A model generated the notes under the pieces. The model was given only the letters and a program-made list of their open reading frames with translations, made no database searches and was not told the DNA's origin. A DNA stretch of 64,000 bases from Spirochaetia bacterium (GTDB taxonomy: Bacteria; Spirochaetota; Spirochaetia; Sphaerochaetales; Sphaerochaetaceae): assembly GCA_022482625.1 (NCBI GenBank), contig JAKVOU010000001.1:3148784-3212783 (forward strand). The letters run 5' to 3'. Made by a program: the position numbers and the translations under genes. How positions within the stretch are numbered: the stretch's first letter is position 1; the number at the start of each line of letters is the position of its first letter. Positions 1 through 9,490 of this stretch are shown one piece after another.

Positions 1-1821
1 ATGCATCGGTATTGGCCTGCTGTACAGGAATCCCTGCTGGTAGGTTGCCATCATGGATTGGATCATCTGTGCCTGATGCTTGGTCTCGATACCTTCGACT
101 ACCGTTGAAAGCCCAAGGTTATTGATGAGTTCAATCAGACCAGAAACCAAGATCCTGTAGCTGTCTTCCTCCTCACAGGGATATAGGAGCGAACGGTCAA
201 GCTTGATGATATCGAATGGCAATCTCAGCACTGCGTCTAGGTTTGCATATCCGGTTCCGAAATCGTCGATGGCAAACTGAATGCCTGCTTGCTGGAGCTT
301 AAGCATTGTTTCTTCGATGAACGGTACCTTGGAAGAAATACTTTCCGTGATTTCCAGTATAAATCTGGAAGGAGATACCTGATATTTCCCCATGAGAGAA
401 AGAATGTCCTCGGCAAGGTGCGGGTTCAGGCAGTCGCTGACACTCAGGTTGATGCTGATCCTTTCGAAGTTCCTCGGCAACTGTGTTGATTTCAAGTATC
501 TGCATGTTGCTTCGAGTATCTGGAATCCTATCTGATTTATCAATCCTTTTTCTTCAGCAATAGGAATGAATTGGTCCGGCATCAACAAGCCAAGTTCGTC
601 ATCTTCAATCCGTGCCAAGGCTTCTGCACTGACAAAGGCATCTTTTTCTGGGCAATACAGCGGTTGCAGATATACTGAAAGTGAGTGGTCTTCCAAAGCT
701 TTTCTCAGAGCATGTTCAATTTGTCTGTGATTCTTGAGGTCCTGCAGAAGCGTACCAGTGTCTGACATGACGGATAAACTCGGAATGGTCAGGTATTTGT
801 CAAATAGAGAACATATTTCGTAGGCATCCGTTGCTCCCTGAAGATCTTCAGTACAGATGAGATGGACATTGACGACTATGTCCTTTTTGCCTTTTTCCCT
901 GATGTTGATGGGGAGATGGTCCTCAAGGAAATCCCTGATATCCTGTTGGCTTTTTTCTGTAGAAGTCAGCAGGACAAAACTGTTGTGTCGGTATCTGAAA
1001 GCTTTGCATTTCCTGCAATCCGACAGCCAGTTGTCCAATTGTTTCTGTACCAACAGGGTATGCTTGAGGACTGATATGTTGCTTTCCGTACTGTTCTGTG
1101 TGGTGTCCAGCAAGATAGCCCGAAAGGAATTTTGTTGCCTAAGTAGGGATGAAATGTATCTTTCCAAGGTCCCTTCATCGCGGATGTTTTCTGATTCCAT
1201 GGAAAAATTTTCCCTGTTCTTAAGCAGTGCAAGAATTGCAAAGAATTGAAAAACAGGCAGCAATGCCATTGTTTTTTCTTGCACGAATAAAAAAGGAACA
1301 AGGAGCAGACTTAGATAAAAGATCAAGCCGGACAGTTGTTTCTTCGTATAGTTGTTTGCATGTTTCACGAGCATATGAACGGCTTGCATAAAGAATATCA
1401 ATGCTATGCTGCTTGCATACAGACGAAGCAACCATGACAATCGATGGATGTTTCCTGAGGTATTTTCCCGGTTGAAAGAAATGAAGAGCAAGCTTGCTCC
1501 CAACAGCATCAAGTCTCCTATATCTAAATGGAGCTTTCTTTTTTTATTCTGGTAGACAAGGCAAGAGACATATCTGGTAGCTAGATACGATATAAGCAAC
1601 AGGAATATCAACGTCATTTTCTCAAATGGAGCAGATATGAAATGTGACATACTGCCGATACCTATTGCTAGAACTGTCGAGCCAAATGAAAGCAAAGAAA
1701 CCTCAAACAGCAAGGAGAGTGCCCGTACAGAAGCTGTTTCTTCCTGATTGTCAAGATATCGGAAGAAAAGAATCAGTAGTATGACTAGACTGGCTGAGAG
1801 AAGAAAAAAATTGACTGTCAC
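1..1821 (-). CDS. Membrane-anchored EAL-domain c-di-GMP phosphodiesterase (3' end outside window)
   Basis: Reading leftward from a GTG at 1821 (GGAG about six bases upstream), 607 codons run open to the window edge, so the C-terminus is missing. The N-terminal ~200 residues contain several hydrophobic membrane segments. A poorly recognised middle region follows, then an EAL domain over roughly the last 250 visible residues. The EAL hallmarks are all present: AEALAR, the INLSV strand, LEITES, the DDFGTGY loop and VVEGIET. These are the metal- and substrate-binding residues of active c-di-GMP phosphodiesterases, so hydrolysis of c-di-GMP at the inner membrane is inferred. No GGDEF motif is visible; the segment before EAL could be a degenerate one. 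The gene stands apart from the neighbouring importer operon. Confidence 0.88.
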   Translation of the reverse strand, partial: MTVNFFLLSASLVILLILFFRYLDNQEETASVRALSLLFEVSLLSFGSTVLAIGIGSMSHFISAPFEKMTLIFLLLISYLATRYVSCLVYQNKKRKLHLDIGDLMLLGASLLFISFNRENTSGNIHRLSWLLRLYASSIALIFFMQAVHMLVKHANNYTKKQLSGLIFYLSLLLVPFLFVQEKTMALLPVFQFFAILALLKNRENFSMESENIRDEGTLERYISSLLRQQNSFRAILLDTTQNSTESNISVLKHTLLVQKQLDNWLSDCRKCKAFRYRHNSFVLLTSTEKSQQDIRDFLEDHLPINIREKGKKDIVVNVHLICTEDLQGATDAYEICSLFDKYLTIPSLSVMSDTGTLLQDLKNHRQIEHALRKALEDHSLSVYLQPLYCPEKDAFVSAEALARIEDDELGLLMPDQFIPIAEEKGLINQIGFQILEATCRYLKSTQLPRNFERISINLSVSDCLNPHLAEDILSLMGKYQVSPSRFILEITESISSKVPFIEETMLKLQQAGIQFAIDDFGTGYANLDAVLRLPFDIIKLDRSLLYPCEEEDSYRILVSGLIELINNLGLSTVVEGIETKHQAQMIQSMMATYQQGFLYSRPIPMH

Positions 1822-2070
1822 CGTTCGCTCCTTAGTCGAGAGAGAGGAAAACGACTTTCACCTTTTAATTGAGTATAGAGGATAAATTCGTTCATGTACA
1901 GACTTCTTACAAGAAAATAAGCAAAAAAGCATTACTTATGACATAAAAAACAAAATAAATGCTACTCTTTTATGGGAAATAGATATTTTTACGATGACAT
2001 TCCATTGCTGTTTATAGAATATGATGGCCAAAGTATGGCGATAGATTATAAAACTGATTTTTCCGAGTTT

Positions 2071-3495
2071 TTAGGTGTTGTTTTGGTGAGTTTGCCGATA
2101 CAATTCTTTGAATCTGAGATATTTTTCATGATAATAAGTCCCCGCTTTCCTGTCAGGGTGGTAGGCTACGGTGGGTCGTGACAGATGGGCATCAGCCTCT
2201 TTCAGGTTACCGTAGTAGCCCAATGAGGTTGATGCAAGCATGGATAGTCCCATCAGTTCTACCGGTTTGTCTGTCAAATCCCTTGTTTCCAGTTGCAGTA
2301 CCGTGCTTTTGAGCTGGCTGAGGAAGCCCATGTCCGAATGGTTGTCCGTAATGTAGAGACAGGTTGCAGCTTCACCCAGCTTGCCCATTGTATCCATGAC
2401 ATCATATATGGCCAGGCATATGCCCTCCATGATAGCCAAGGCAATTTCACCTCTTCCTGTAGTAAGACGGAGACCTGACAGGTTGCCGGTCAACTCACTG
2501 TTCCATATCGGAGCCCGTTCCCCGTTGAGGTAGGGGTGAAACAGCACATCTGTCTTTCCTGCCGTTTTTGCCATGTTGATGAATGTCCTGTAATCATCCT
2601 TTGCCAGGCCAAGCAGTCTCATGCCCCAATCTATTGCAGCGCCCGTGGTAGATATTACCCCGGAAAGATTCCATAGGTTGCTGTCTGCCGGATGTTCATA
2701 GCACATGAGCGGCGTACTGGTCACTTGCTTGCTGATGCAGAGGTTGATTCCCTCGCTTGTTCCGCTTCTGTCGCAGGCAAGATGGGGGCTGCAGGCTCCG
2801 CTGCCCAAGATTGAAAGGTAAAAGTCGGGTCCTCCTGCAATGACCTTTGTCTTTTGTGAAAGACCCAATGCATCTGCAGCCTTTTTCGTCAGTGTACCCA
2901 ATATTGTTCCGGGGCTGACAAAGGGAGGAAACAGATTCCGGTCAAGGCCAAAAGTATCCAGCAGGCTGTCCGTCCAATAATATTGGCCCAGATGTTTTGC
3001 AGGGAAAACGGTTGCAGCCGTGCCGGTCAAGGCATAGACAAGATATTCGCTGTTGGTAAGAAAACAGGTTACCTGTTCAAACAGTTCAGGTTCCTTTTCC
3101 TTTATCCGTAATATCTTCGGCAGATAGAAACTGCCGTCTATATGGCTTCCGACGGCTTGGGATACCCTTGGTGAGAATTCCTTGCCCCGTTGGTCAAGCC
3201 AAAGTCTTGCAGGGGCTGCCTTGAGCGTAAGCAGACCATTTCCCACAGTCGGCATACCGCAGACCGGCACTACCGTCGGGGCATTGCCGCTGATGATGAT
3301 AGCTTCGACCTGCTGCTTGGGCAGAGTCTTGACTGCTTCCTGCAATCCTTGCAGATATTGATATGGATTGCATTCTGCGACAGGTCCTTCGATATGATTT
3401 TCCAACCTTTGTATCGAAAGATGTGATAATACCCCGTGCGTATCTGCAAGGGCTGTTTTCAATGTCGTTGTGCCGATGTCAACTGTCAAGATCAT
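2071..3495 (-). CDS. FGGY-family carbohydrate kinase (xylulokinase-like)
   Basis: A 474-residue protein beginning with the ATPase-fold phosphate-1 motif VDIGTTTLKTAL. It has the two-domain FGGY layout, including GGPDFYLSILGSG and a C-terminal segment around NGERAPIWN. Family members phosphorylate sugars or polyols such as xylulose, ribulose or glycerol; the substrate cannot be read from sequence. It is the last gene of a minus-strand operon whose start overlaps the preceding permease stop by ATGA. That links it to a BMP-type importer and suggests it phosphorylates the imported sugar or a nucleoside-derived sugar in the cytoplasm. Length is normal for the family (about 480-500 residues). Confidence 0.85.
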   Translation of the reverse strand: MILTVDIGTTTLKTALADTHGVLSHLSIQRLENHIEGPVAECNPYQYLQGLQEAVKTLPKQQVEAIIISGNAPTVVPVCGMPTVGNGLLTLKAAPARLWLDQRGKEFSPRVSQAVGSHIDGSFYLPKILRIKEKEPELFEQVTCFLTNSEYLVYALTGTAATVFPAKHLGQYYWTDSLLDTFGLDRNLFPPFVSPGTILGTLTKKAADALGLSQKTKVIAGGPDFYLSILGSGACSPHLACDRSGTSEGINLCISKQVTSTPLMCYEHPADSNLWNLSGVISTTGAAIDWGMRLLGLAKDDYRTFINMAKTAGKTDVLFHPYLNGERAPIWNSELTGNLSGLRLTTGRGEIALAIMEGICLAIYDVMDTMGKLGEAATCLYITDNHSDMGFLSQLKSTVLQLETRDLTDKPVELMGLSMLASTSLGYYGNLKEADAHLSRPTVAYHPDRKAGTYYHEKYLRFKELYRQTHQNNT

Positions 3496-4364
3496 TGCTT
3501 GTGTTCCTTGAAATGATTTCTGTGTCCAGCATAGATGGAAACACCGATCAGTACAAGCAAGGCAAACAAGTTCGGCAAGGCAAGTACCAGATCTCCTGGC
3601 AATGAAGAAAATCCCTGAAGGTTGTCAGAAACTGCTTCGGCAAATGCAAATATCAATGTAGCAGGAAGCAGACCTATGATATCCCGTCCTCCCAAATAGA
3701 TGATGACCAAGGCTATCCAACCTTTTCCAGCTGTAATACCGGGAACATAGCTGCCTAGGTTCAGAGACAGGCTGCTACCTGCCAATGCACAGAAAAAACC
3801 TGAGATGAGAAAAGAAATTTCCCGTAACCGGTCCTGTCCTATACCGTAGCTTTTCAATGCACCAGCATCAATGCCACAGGCTTTGAGACGGATGCCGAAA
3901 GCAGTTCCTTTGATCAGTATGTAGCTGAGGACAAGCAGCAGCAATGCAATGAGCAGGAATGGGGAATGCTGTCCGAGCAAAGGATAGTTCCAAAGGGGTA
4001 GCTTGGGCATGTCTGGGAATGTGAGGATTCCTTTGTTGCCGTAGAATCTGAATGAAAGAGCTCCTGTCAATCCCGGAGCAAGCAGGTTTGCAGCCAGGGC
4101 AGTGATGAAAAAATTTGCTTTGAGCATTTGGGTGACTTTGCTTATCACGAATGCTAGGATAAGGGAAGCTGCTATTCCTATCATGGTGCCTAAGAAAAGA
4201 CTACCGGTATAGGCTGCGGCGGTATAGGAAAAATAAGCTCCCATGATCATCAAGCCTTCAAGGGCTATGTTAAGTGTACCTGCAAGTTCCGTATACAGGC
4301 CTCCGGTTGCTGCAAGCAACAGGGGAACCATGATATCCAACATGCTGTTGATGATCAGTTCCAT
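3492..4364 (-). CDS. BMP-type ABC transporter, inner-membrane permease 2 (YufQ/NupQ-like)
   Basis: A 290-residue, very hydrophobic protein with about eight to nine membrane segments and the BPD_transp_2 family pattern (TELAGTLNIALEGLMIMG near the N-terminus). Such permeases form half of the membrane channel of nucleoside/sugar importers of the BMP/RbsC group. The start overlaps the end of the first permease gene by 10 nt and the stop overlaps the kinase start by 4 nt, so translation is probably coupled across the operon. It is shorter than the partner permease, as is usual for these pairs. Confidence 0.88.
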   Translation of the reverse strand: MELIINSMLDIMVPLLLAATGGLYTELAGTLNIALEGLMIMGAYFSYTAAAYTGSLFLGTMIGIAASLILAFVISKVTQMLKANFFITALAANLLAPGLTGALSFRFYGNKGILTFPDMPKLPLWNYPLLGQHSPFLLIALLLLVLSYILIKGTAFGIRLKACGIDAGALKSYGIGQDRLREISFLISGFFCALAGSSLSLNLGSYVPGITAGKGWIALVIIYLGGRDIIGLLPATLIFAFAEAVSDNLQGFSSLPGDLVLALPNLFALLVLIGVSIYAGHRNHFKEHKQ

Positions 4365-5380
4365 GTGTTTTTCCTTCCTTTCAGCAATACCGTACTGGAT
4401 ATGAGCAGAAATACAAGTCCTTGTGCAATTTGTGCCAAATCACTTGTAACATCACTTTGCTGCATGGCAATGGTTGCGCCGCTTTGTATCCATGCAAAGA
4501 AGAATGAGGCAGGAAGGACTGCAATAGGATTGCCTGAAGCAATCAGGGCAACGGAAAAACTGCTCCATCCGATGCCTGATGAAAATTCCCTGAGAGTTGC
4601 ATGATACGTTCCCAACACCAACATTCCTCCTGCGAGGCCATGGAAGAAACCACTTAGGAACAAAGCCCAGACAATGCGTCCATGGCTGCCGATGCCGCCA
4701 TATCTTGCAAAATCTTCGTTTATGCCGACCATTCTTAGCTCATAGCCACCTTTTGTCTTGAACAGATAGGCGTTGACGATAAAAGTGAGGCAGACTGCAT
4801 AAATCAGAGCAGTACTGAGACCTGAAGGTGGTAGGATTTGATGAAGTTGCATGGATGCAGCTATCTGTCGGGTTGAAAGCAGATTTGTCTGCGGATCATG
4901 CAATGGTCCCGTAACGAGATAATTTCCTAGATTGATCATGCATGATGAGATCAGGTAAGAAGTAATCAGCTCGTTTGTTTTCCATATGGCTTTGAGCAAT
5001 CCGCTGAGGGCCGCCATAAGGCCACCGCATAAACCGCCTGCCAGCAATGCAATGACAGCTCCCAAAGGACCCCAGCCATGTAGACAGAGTCCTACTTGTG
5101 TCGTTACTAGTGCAGAAAGATATATTTGTCCCTCACCACCCAGGTTGATCAAGGAAGCCTTCAATGCGATGAGAATACCTAGGCCACCCAGGACCATGGG
5201 GACTGCAGCATTGAGCAGGTTTCCGAAATTGTAGAGATTTGAAAAAGGGCCGAGGCTCATGGCTGCTATTGTTTTCCATGGTTGGCGGCTAAGGATGAAT
5301 GAAAGCAAGGTAAGAAGCAGAAGGGCTATGCCAAGAATCTTCAATGTACCGACAACTGTTTCTTTTCTTCTGTATTTCAT
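4355..5380 (-). CDS. BMP-type ABC transporter, inner-membrane permease 1 (YufP/NupP-like)
   Basis: A hydrophobic protein of 341 residues from the ATG at 5380, which forms an ATGA overlap with the upstream ATPase stop. An ATG 33 nt further upstream is in frame, but the overlap favours 5380. The sequence has about nine to ten membrane helices and the permease signature (KASLINLGGEGQIYLSALV) typical of BPD_transp_2 proteins. It should pair with the shorter permease encoded next to make the translocation pore, energised by the ATPase encoded before it. Confidence 0.87.
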   Translation of the reverse strand: MKYRRKETVVGTLKILGIALLLLTLLSFILSRQPWKTIAAMSLGPFSNLYNFGNLLNAAVPMVLGGLGILIALKASLINLGGEGQIYLSALVTTQVGLCLHGWGPLGAVIALLAGGLCGGLMAALSGLLKAIWKTNELITSYLISSCMINLGNYLVTGPLHDPQTNLLSTRQIAASMQLHQILPPSGLSTALIYAVCLTFIVNAYLFKTKGGYELRMVGINEDFARYGGIGSHGRIVWALFLSGFFHGLAGGMLVLGTYHATLREFSSGIGWSSFSVALIASGNPIAVLPASFFFAWIQSGATIAMQQSDVTSDLAQIAQGLVFLLISSTVLLKGRKNTWN

Positions 5381-6903
5381 GCCTGTTTTTCTCCGATTCC
5401 AAGCATGTAGCAACCGATGACTGTCTTTGTAATTGCCGGAGTCATTTCAAACTGTGCCGCGATTGTTGCATCATGCAGTATGTTGACCCTGTCACTGAGC
5501 TCCATTATTTCATCGAGGTTGGAAGAAAGAAGGATAATTGCCTTTCCTTTTGCCTGCAGTTCCCTGATTCTGTCATGTACGTAGGTCGTTGCTGCTACAT
5601 CCAGTCCCCATGTAGGATTTGCAAGTACAATGTAATCCTCCATGTTGTGGATTTCCCTTGAAAATATTACTTTCTGTATGTTGCCGCCGCTCAACTGTCC
5701 GATTGCCTGTCCGAGCTGGCCAGTAATCTGACAATTTCCGATGATATCGTCGACGAATGCCTTTTTGCTGTCTTTCTGCAATGAAAAATATTCCTGCCTT
5801 TCATCTATGACGAGGTTTTCTTCCACTGTAGCATTCTGTCCACATCCATAGTGGATCCTGTTTGATGGAACGAAAGCGAGACCCATATGCCTCAGTTTTC
5901 TTGCTCCGAGATTTGTGATGTCTTTGCCTTTCAATCTGATCGTACCCCTGCTGGTAGGCAACATACCTCCCAGTACAGCTTCCAGGACACCCATGCCGTT
6001 GCCGCTTACACCGCAGAATCCAAGGACTTCCCCTGCATGGACGGTAAAACTGATATCGTGCAGCAATGGTTTCGCTTCGTTGTTCTTTTCAACCCAGATG
6101 TCATCTGCCCTGAGTATGGCCTTTGTATGCATCTTGTTTCTCAGGTCAGACGGCTCCATCCTATGTACGGTAACTGCAGATCCTACCATCAGTTTTGAGA
6201 GAAGGCATTGATCGACTTCCTGCTTTCTGTAGTTCCCGACCAGCTTGCCCTTTCTCATGACGACTATGCTATCTGCAATTTCCATGACTTCTTTGATCTT
6301 GTGCGTGATGAGAATGATGCAGTTGCCCTGGGTCTTGAGTTTTGCAAGCGTCCTGAACAGGGACTTCGTTTCTTGTTCGGTAAGCATGGAAGTCGGTTCG
6401 TCAAGTATGAGTATCTTGCTTTTCCTGTACAGCATCTTTGTGATTTCGACCAGTTGTTTTTCACCGACTCCCAGTTGCTTGACTTTCCTTGAAGCCTTCA
6501 GCGGAAAACCCTGCCTGTCAAGAAGCGCCTGGACTTTCTGTTCTGCCTTGTTTTTATCATAAAAAAACAGAAACGTCCTTGGTTCCATGCCAAGAACGAC
6601 ATTCTTGGCAATTGAGAAGGGGGCAAAAAGCATGAAATGCTGATGCACCATGCCTATTCCTACCTGCAGGGCCTCGGCGGGGGAAGAGAAACTGACTTGC
6701 TTTCCGTCTACTTCAATTGTTCCCGCGTCAGGACGTTCCATGCCATAGAGCAGATTCATCAATGTTGACTTTCCTGCACCGTTTTCCCCGACAATACAGG
6801 TTATGGAACCTTTGGAGAAAACAAGATTGACATCATCCACAGCCTTGATGCCGTATTCTTTGTAGGTTTTTGACAGGCCTTTTACCTGTATTGCAGGAAT
6901 CAT
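5377..6903 (-). CDS. BMP-type ABC transporter, duplicated ATPase subunit (YufO/NupO-like)
   Basis: A 508-residue protein with two ABC ATPase modules. The N-terminal half carries Walker A GENGAGKST, a degenerate signature (LGVGEKQLVEI) and Walker B ILDEPTS. The C-terminal half has GVSGNGMG in place of a full Walker A and LSGGNIQKV as signature. One complete and one degenerate site is the normal pattern for sugar/nucleoside ATPases of the RbsA/MglA/YufO type. The ATG overlaps the substrate-binding-protein stop by 4 nt. It powers import through the two permeases encoded downstream. Confidence 0.93.
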   Translation of the reverse strand: MIPAIQVKGLSKTYKEYGIKAVDDVNLVFSKGSITCIVGENGAGKSTLMNLLYGMERPDAGTIEVDGKQVSFSSPAEALQVGIGMVHQHFMLFAPFSIAKNVVLGMEPRTFLFFYDKNKAEQKVQALLDRQGFPLKASRKVKQLGVGEKQLVEITKMLYRKSKILILDEPTSMLTEQETKSLFRTLAKLKTQGNCIILITHKIKEVMEIADSIVVMRKGKLVGNYRKQEVDQCLLSKLMVGSAVTVHRMEPSDLRNKMHTKAILRADDIWVEKNNEAKPLLHDISFTVHAGEVLGFCGVSGNGMGVLEAVLGGMLPTSRGTIRLKGKDITNLGARKLRHMGLAFVPSNRIHYGCGQNATVEENLVIDERQEYFSLQKDSKKAFVDDIIGNCQITGQLGQAIGQLSGGNIQKVIFSREIHNMEDYIVLANPTWGLDVAATTYVHDRIRELQAKGKAIILLSSNLDEIMELSDRVNILHDATIAAQFEMTPAITKTVIGCYMLGIGEKQA

Positions 6904-7913
6904 TTGCTTAAGTCAATGTCTCCTTTTCTTACTTGGCTGAGGAAAGCATCAAAAGCATCCTTTACCTGTGGGGTCAACCCTTCTCCATAATATGGGGAAT
7001 CGTCAACAAAGTCGATGTATCCGTCCTTGATTCCCAATGCAGAGGCTTTTCCCCAGGCTATCGTTCCTTTGAGTGCTTCTGAAAGGATTTCAATGGCAAG
7101 TTGTTTTTCCTTGATGATGCCGCAGCCGATGACAGTCCCCGGAGCCGATGCATAGTCATCTACGTCCTTTTCTGTGATATAGGTTCCATGTGCTACGGCG
7201 CTTTTTATTGCGCCTTTTGCTGCACCTCCGATATCAAGTGCCATTACATCGACCCCTGATGCAACCATTGCATCGGTCAGTTCCTTTGCCTTTGAAGCAT
7301 CGAACCAATTGCCGATCATACGTTTGTCAAGCGTTATATCCTTGTCGACCTTCCGTGCTCCGGCCAGATAGCCTGGAATCATATAATCATTGAGCAGTGG
7401 ATAATCCTGCGCTACCAGATAACCGATTTTCTTTTCTTTGTTTGCACCCTTCATGTTGCTGGTAGTTACAAGACCTGCAAGGTAGCCAAGAAGCTGAGCT
7501 TGCTGGTACTGGTCGAAGGAATAGGTGCATATGTTGGGATTCCCTTCAAGATAGCCATCAGTTACCACGAATTTCTGCTTTGGAAATTTCTTTGAAATAT
7601 TGTTGCAGATTTCCGGCATTGAGGGATTTGTGGTCAATACCAGATCATAGGTACCAGAAGCCACAAGACTGGTCAATTGCGATTCCCATTCTGCTTGGTT
7701 ATAGCCTGCCTCGTAGACCTTGACCGTTACCTGCGGATGGTCAGCGGCAAATTCATTGGCACCGTCTGCCAATGCCTGATAGGTAGGACTTCCGTCCAAT
7801 ACGCCGCTTATATAGACGAGGACCTGCAATGTGTCCTTGTTCTTTTCCTGGGTTCCGCTGGCACCGAGCATCGCAAGTGGTATCAGGAGAAAGCACAGTG
7901 CTGCCTTATACAT
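6900..7913 (-). CDS. BMP-family substrate-binding protein of the importer
   Basis: A secreted binding protein of the BMP/PnrA family, recognised from the N-terminal domain (SPTYQALADGANEFA, LTTNPSMPE) and the conserved GYLAG segments. It is the first gene of the operon and delivers ligand, commonly purine nucleosides or related sugars, to the permeases. I chose the ATG at 7913 because a signal peptide then starts directly (MYKAALCFLLIPLAMLG). An in-frame ATG at 7955 would add 14 residues but has no sensible ribosome binding site. Unusually for the family, no lipobox cysteine follows the signal peptide (the sequence is LGASGTQ), so it may be periplasmic rather than lipid-anchored. Confidence 0.85.
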   Translation of the reverse strand: MYKAALCFLLIPLAMLGASGTQEKNKDTLQVLVYISGVLDGSPTYQALADGANEFAADHPQVTVKVYEAGYNQAEWESQLTSLVASGTYDLVLTTNPSMPEICNNISKKFPKQKFVVTDGYLEGNPNICTYSFDQYQQAQLLGYLAGLVTTSNMKGANKEKKIGYLVAQDYPLLNDYMIPGYLAGARKVDKDITLDKRMIGNWFDASKAKELTDAMVASGVDVMALDIGGAAKGAIKSAVAHGTYITEKDVDDYASAPGTVIGCGIIKEKQLAIEILSEALKGTIAWGKASALGIKDGYIDFVDDSPYYGEGLTPQVKDAFDAFLSQVRKGDIDLSK

Positions 7914-8032
7914 TCGTCTCAATATGCGTGAAGTGAAAAATAGTGTAGTTTCCATACCCTAAGACGCTATGCATACTGACATTCTTTTTCAAGGGAAGCT
8001 TGGGAAAAAGTCGGAAGAGGGAGCTTTTTTTT

Positions 8033-8056
8033 CTGACGTAGGTGAACCTACGTCAG
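8033..8056 (-). repeat. Perfect 10-bp inverted repeat over the end of the phosphomutase gene
   Basis: CTGACGTAGG, a four-base loop, then CCTACGTCAG. The hairpin includes the stop codon of the phosphohexomutase gene. On the minus strand it is followed by eight A rather than T, so it is not a canonical intrinsic terminator. It may protect the mRNA 3' end or help release in some other way. Confidence 0.6.
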
Positions 8057-9487
8057 CTTAGGCTTCATATGGTCAGAAAACTGAAAGCCGAACTTGCCAT
8101 AGAGCACATTTCCGTCATACCCTGTTGCATTGATGCTTTGTATGAGCTTTTTGCATATCCATATATAGGATACTTCATCCTTGCCCTCGGCATAGATGGT
8201 CATATGCGGTTCTGTATTGGAGGATCTGATTAGGAAAAAGCCTTTCTCGTTGTCCCATCTTATTCCGTCAACCAATAGCAGATGTCCAGTGGTCTCATCG
8301 GCATGCCGACGTATGCTATCCAAGAGGATCTTCCTGTCTTTTTCCTGCATGGGCAGGCGGATTTCACCGCTGTTTATAGGCATCGGATATTTCTTCCTGA
8401 AATCCGAAAGGGAAATATGCCAGAACTGCAATGCCTTGAGCACTTCAAGAGCTGCGAACAGGCCATCATCCTCATAGTTGTTTTCTTTGAAATATACATG
8501 TCCGCTGGTTTCAGCTGCGAGTCCGACATCTGTCTCTCGCATATGTATCTGCTGATTGACACGTCCGACCTTGGTGAGCAAAGGTATGCCTCCAAGTTCC
8601 TTGATGCCATCAAGGAATATCCTGCTGGCTTTGACTTCGCTTTGTACCTTATACCCAGGATGCCTGTCAAGATACGGTCCTGCAAGCAGCAGAAGCAGCT
8701 GTATGCCGCTCAATGGTTGTCCGTCTTCATCGACGATGGCAATCCTGTCAGCGTCACCGTCAAAGGCAACGCCGAGATTTGCCTGTTGCCCGCGTACGGT
8801 TTTGCCCAGCAACACAAGGTTTTCTGGTTTGCTTGGGTCGGGGGCATGGTTTGGAAAAGAACCGTCAATGGTATCACAGATGAGATAGTGATCCCCCGGC
8901 ATCTGCGAAAGAAAGGATTTCAGTATGAACAGGGCCGCTCCGTTGCCGGGATCCCATACGATGCGTTTGCCTGCAAATGTCTTTTTGTCTGCTTCGGCAA
9001 GCAAATGGGAAAGATAAGCTTCCTTTTCTCGTTTTCCTTCCGTTACCGTCCCTTGGCGCTGAAGCTGAAGACAACTGTCCTCTGCTGCTGTCCTTGCCAA
9101 GCCTGCAATATCTTTTTCCAGGAAGTTTCTGCCTTGGAGTACAAATTTCAAGCCGTTGTATGCCGGAGGATTGTGACTTGCTGTTACCATGAGTCCTCCA
9201 TCGGCATGCAGGGATGAAACGCTGTAATAGAGGCAAGGTGATGAGACCAAGCCTAGGTCAATGACCTGTATGCCGCTTTCGACAAGTCCCTTGATGAGTG
9301 CCTGTGAAGCTTCAGGCGAAGAAAGTCTTCCGTCTCTTCCGACGATACAGGAAATTCCATTTTTCGTAATAAGATAAGTTGCAAAGGTACGTCCGAACCA
9401 ATAGTAGTCTTCTGCTGTAAGCTCAGTACCATAGATGCCTCTGATATCTCCAGGTTTGAGTATTTCCTTGTTGAATATATGTCCCAT
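8048..9487 (-). CDS. Phosphomannomutase/phosphoglucomutase (alpha-D-phosphohexomutase)
   Basis: A 479-residue cytoplasmic enzyme interconverting hexose 1- and 6-phosphates. The catalytic phosphoserine loop is clear (VTASHNPPAYNG), as are the metal-binding loop (FDGDADRI), the sugar-binding segment (AAETSGHVYF) and a C-terminal phosphate-binding region (IRSSNTEPHMTIYAEG). Length fits the ManB/AlgC-type branch (about 450-480). It supplies sugar 1-phosphates for nucleotide-sugar and polysaccharide synthesis. Three bases separate it from the sensor kinase gene upstream, so it may be co-transcribed with the two-component pair. Mannose versus glucose preference cannot be decided here. Confidence 0.92.
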   Translation of the reverse strand: MGHIFNKEILKPGDIRGIYGTELTAEDYYWFGRTFATYLITKNGISCIVGRDGRLSSPEASQALIKGLVESGIQVIDLGLVSSPCLYYSVSSLHADGGLMVTASHNPPAYNGLKFVLQGRNFLEKDIAGLARTAAEDSCLQLQRQGTVTEGKREKEAYLSHLLAEADKKTFAGKRIVWDPGNGAALFILKSFLSQMPGDHYLICDTIDGSFPNHAPDPSKPENLVLLGKTVRGQQANLGVAFDGDADRIAIVDEDGQPLSGIQLLLLLAGPYLDRHPGYKVQSEVKASRIFLDGIKELGGIPLLTKVGRVNQQIHMRETDVGLAAETSGHVYFKENNYEDDGLFAALEVLKALQFWHISLSDFRKKYPMPINSGEIRLPMQEKDRKILLDSIRRHADETTGHLLLVDGIRWDNEKGFFLIRSSNTEPHMTIYAEGKDEVSYIWICKKLIQSINATGYDGNVLYGKFGFQFSDHMKPKLT

Positions 9488-9490
9488 TCT

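Noticed and set aside
8282-9217. 311-codon frame antisense to the phosphohexomutase gene
   Set aside because: It lies wholly within a gene with clear catalytic motifs on the other strand and has no family resemblance.
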